NCBI GenBank assembly: GCA_004028495.1
Contig: MTKS01000086.1
Coordinates: 1-6,608 of the forward strand
Reading direction: 5' to 3'
Source of the DNA: Candidatus Electrothrix marina
GTDB lineage: Bacteria > Desulfobacterota > Desulfobulbia > Desulfobulbales > Desulfobulbaceae
DNA: 6,608 nucleotides
Position numbers and translations under genes: made by a program. Of the stretch, positions 5,643 to 6,608 are shown piece after piece. Each line of letters opens with the position of its first letter. The stretch's first letter is position 1. The notes under the pieces are model-generated. The model was given only the letters and a program-made list of their open reading frames with translations, was not told where the DNA came from and ran no database searches.

Positions 5643-6608
5643 TCATTGTTTTTCATTGCTGAATGCAAGCAGGCTCCGAACGGCATGGACATGCCGACGG
5701 ACTCCACCGCGATGATGCTCCACCAGCCCTTGTGCGGCCTGTCCCATTGTCATTCGGGCTTCTTTATCAGTGAGAAGAGATGCAAGCATTTCGGTGAGAG
5801 AATTCACGGTGACCGTTTTCCCTCCACCGCAATCAAGAAGCTCTTGGGCAATTTCGGAAAAATCTTCCATATGCGGCCCGAACAGCACCGGCACTCCGTG
5901 GATAGCCGGTTCAATGGGATTATGCCCGCCCTGACGGACAAGACTGCCGCCGACAAAGGCCAGATCAGCCTGACTGTAACAGAGAGCCAACTCGCCCAGG
6001 GTGTCCAGAATCAAGACCCGGCCTTTTTTCTCCCCGCCGGTCCGTGTTCCTGCTTCCAGACCGAAGCTGCGTGCCAAGTCAACAAGTTCCTGTCCCCGGT
6101 TGATGTCACGGGGTGCCAGAATAAGAAAGAGCTGTTCTGCAATCTTCTGCTGATTCCGCCTTGAAAAAAGTTGGGCAACTGCGGAAAAAATAACTTTTTC
6201 TTCACCGGGATGGGTTGATCCGCAGACCCAAATAAGCCTCCCTTGCCCTGACAACTCGGGAAGAACGCCCTCTTTTTCTGTTCCGTCAGGCTGCTCCATA
6301 TCATACTTCAAATTTCCCAGAGCAATAACCTTATCAGCAGGAACACCAAGCATGGTTATTTTGCGGCAATCCTCTGCTGTCTGCATGGAGAGCAGATTAA
6401 ACGAAGAGAACATGGGGCGAAAAAAAGAAGGCGAAACGTTGGTATGCGGCAAAAGATTTCTCGGAAATACGTCCGTTAACCAGCATGGTCGCGATACCTT
6501 GCTTTTGTAACAGAGCAAGCCAGTTCGGCCAGAAATCCGTTTCCACCTGAATAAAGATATCCGGCTGGAATGCTGTTATATAACGCCGGACAGCAAAACG
6601 GAGGTCAA
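5643..6608 (-). CDS. waaA: Kdo transferase WaaA (KdtA), 5' end outside window, interrupted by a frameshift
   Basis: WaaA transfers Kdo from CMP-Kdo to lipid IVA at the inner face of the cytoplasmic membrane, the first step of LPS inner core assembly. Two frames together give a normal WaaA. Frame one (from 6606) encodes 62 residues from DLRFAVRRYITAFQ through the conserved VETDFWPN and LVNGRISEKSF to FAFFF. It then runs into TAA at 6399-6397. Frame two takes over exactly there with RPMFSSFNLLSMQTAEDC and runs 258 residues to the stop at 5643. That part carries the GT-B C-terminal motifs GSTHPGEE, then GGSLVRQGGHNPIEPA and GPHMEDFSEIAQELL. Joining them needs only the loss of one T from the T7 tract at 6426-6420. 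About 320 residues are in the window; the family is about 420, so roughly 100 are missing beyond the edge. The ATG at 6518 that opens frame two is not the true start: its first 33 residues are out-of-frame sequence. Either the extra base is a sequence error or the gene is broken or expressed by slippage. Confidence 0.92.
6420..6426 (-). other. T7 homopolymer marking the waaA frameshift
   Basis: The plus strand has seven A; the message would read UUC UUU UUU UCG. With six T the frame reads FAFFFRPMFSSF without a break, as expected for WaaA. With seven it meets TAA seven codons after the tract. A ribosomal -1 slip on this tract would not restore the frame; a +1 shift, or RNA polymerase omitting one U, would. 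Confidence 0.85.

Noticed and set aside
5646..6164. Plus-strand frame of 172 codons opposite waaA
   Set aside because: Its reading mirrors conserved WaaA codons on the other strand; it has no family features of its own.
6420..6518. First 33 residues of the frame starting at the ATG at 6518
   Set aside because: They are the out-of-frame reading of the conserved LLQKQGIATMLVNGRISEKSF region of waaA, so this ATG is not a real start.

Overview
The window looks like a piece of a Gram-negative chromosome. It carries a clear Kdo transferase gene for lipid A/LPS core assembly (waaA) and a full-length ComEC/Rec2 DNA-uptake channel. Base composition is mixed, with many short A/T homopolymers. A deltaproteobacterial (Desulfobacterota-like) source is my guess from the style of the proteins; nothing in the window proves it.

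Layout: all confident genes are on the minus strand, so they are transcribed from the right edge toward the left. (1) 6608-5643 is the 3' three quarters of waaA, cut by the window edge and broken by a one-base expansion of a T tract (A7 on the plus strand, 6420-6426). (2) 5520-5630, between waaA and comEC, is a packed run of hairpins that looks like a dispersed repeat element. (3) 5510-2832 is comEC, with all three expected domains and an intact metallo-beta-lactamase motif. (4) 2831-2610 is a non-coding gap of about 220 bp holding a possible promoter just before the next gene. (5) 2609-205 is a less familiar three-gene group: a four-helix membrane protein with a GAF domain, an overlapping 64-residue acidic-tailed protein, and a membrane-anchored trypsin-fold protein that has lost its catalytic His and Ser. 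(6) At the left edge a plus-strand frame, open from the edge to 148, may be the end of a convergent gene.

Functional reading: waaA and comEC are housekeeping/competence genes with no obvious joint function. The GAF protein, the small protein and the inactive protease-like protein follow one another on one strand, the first two overlapping. I infer, without proof, that they form a small envelope-associated sensing or scaffolding unit. It has a cytoplasmic GAF sensor without any output domain, and a pseudoprotease whose fold is interrupted by a long charged helix. This group is the best candidate for something undescribed. The other two points worth checking are the waaA frameshift and the hairpin array.
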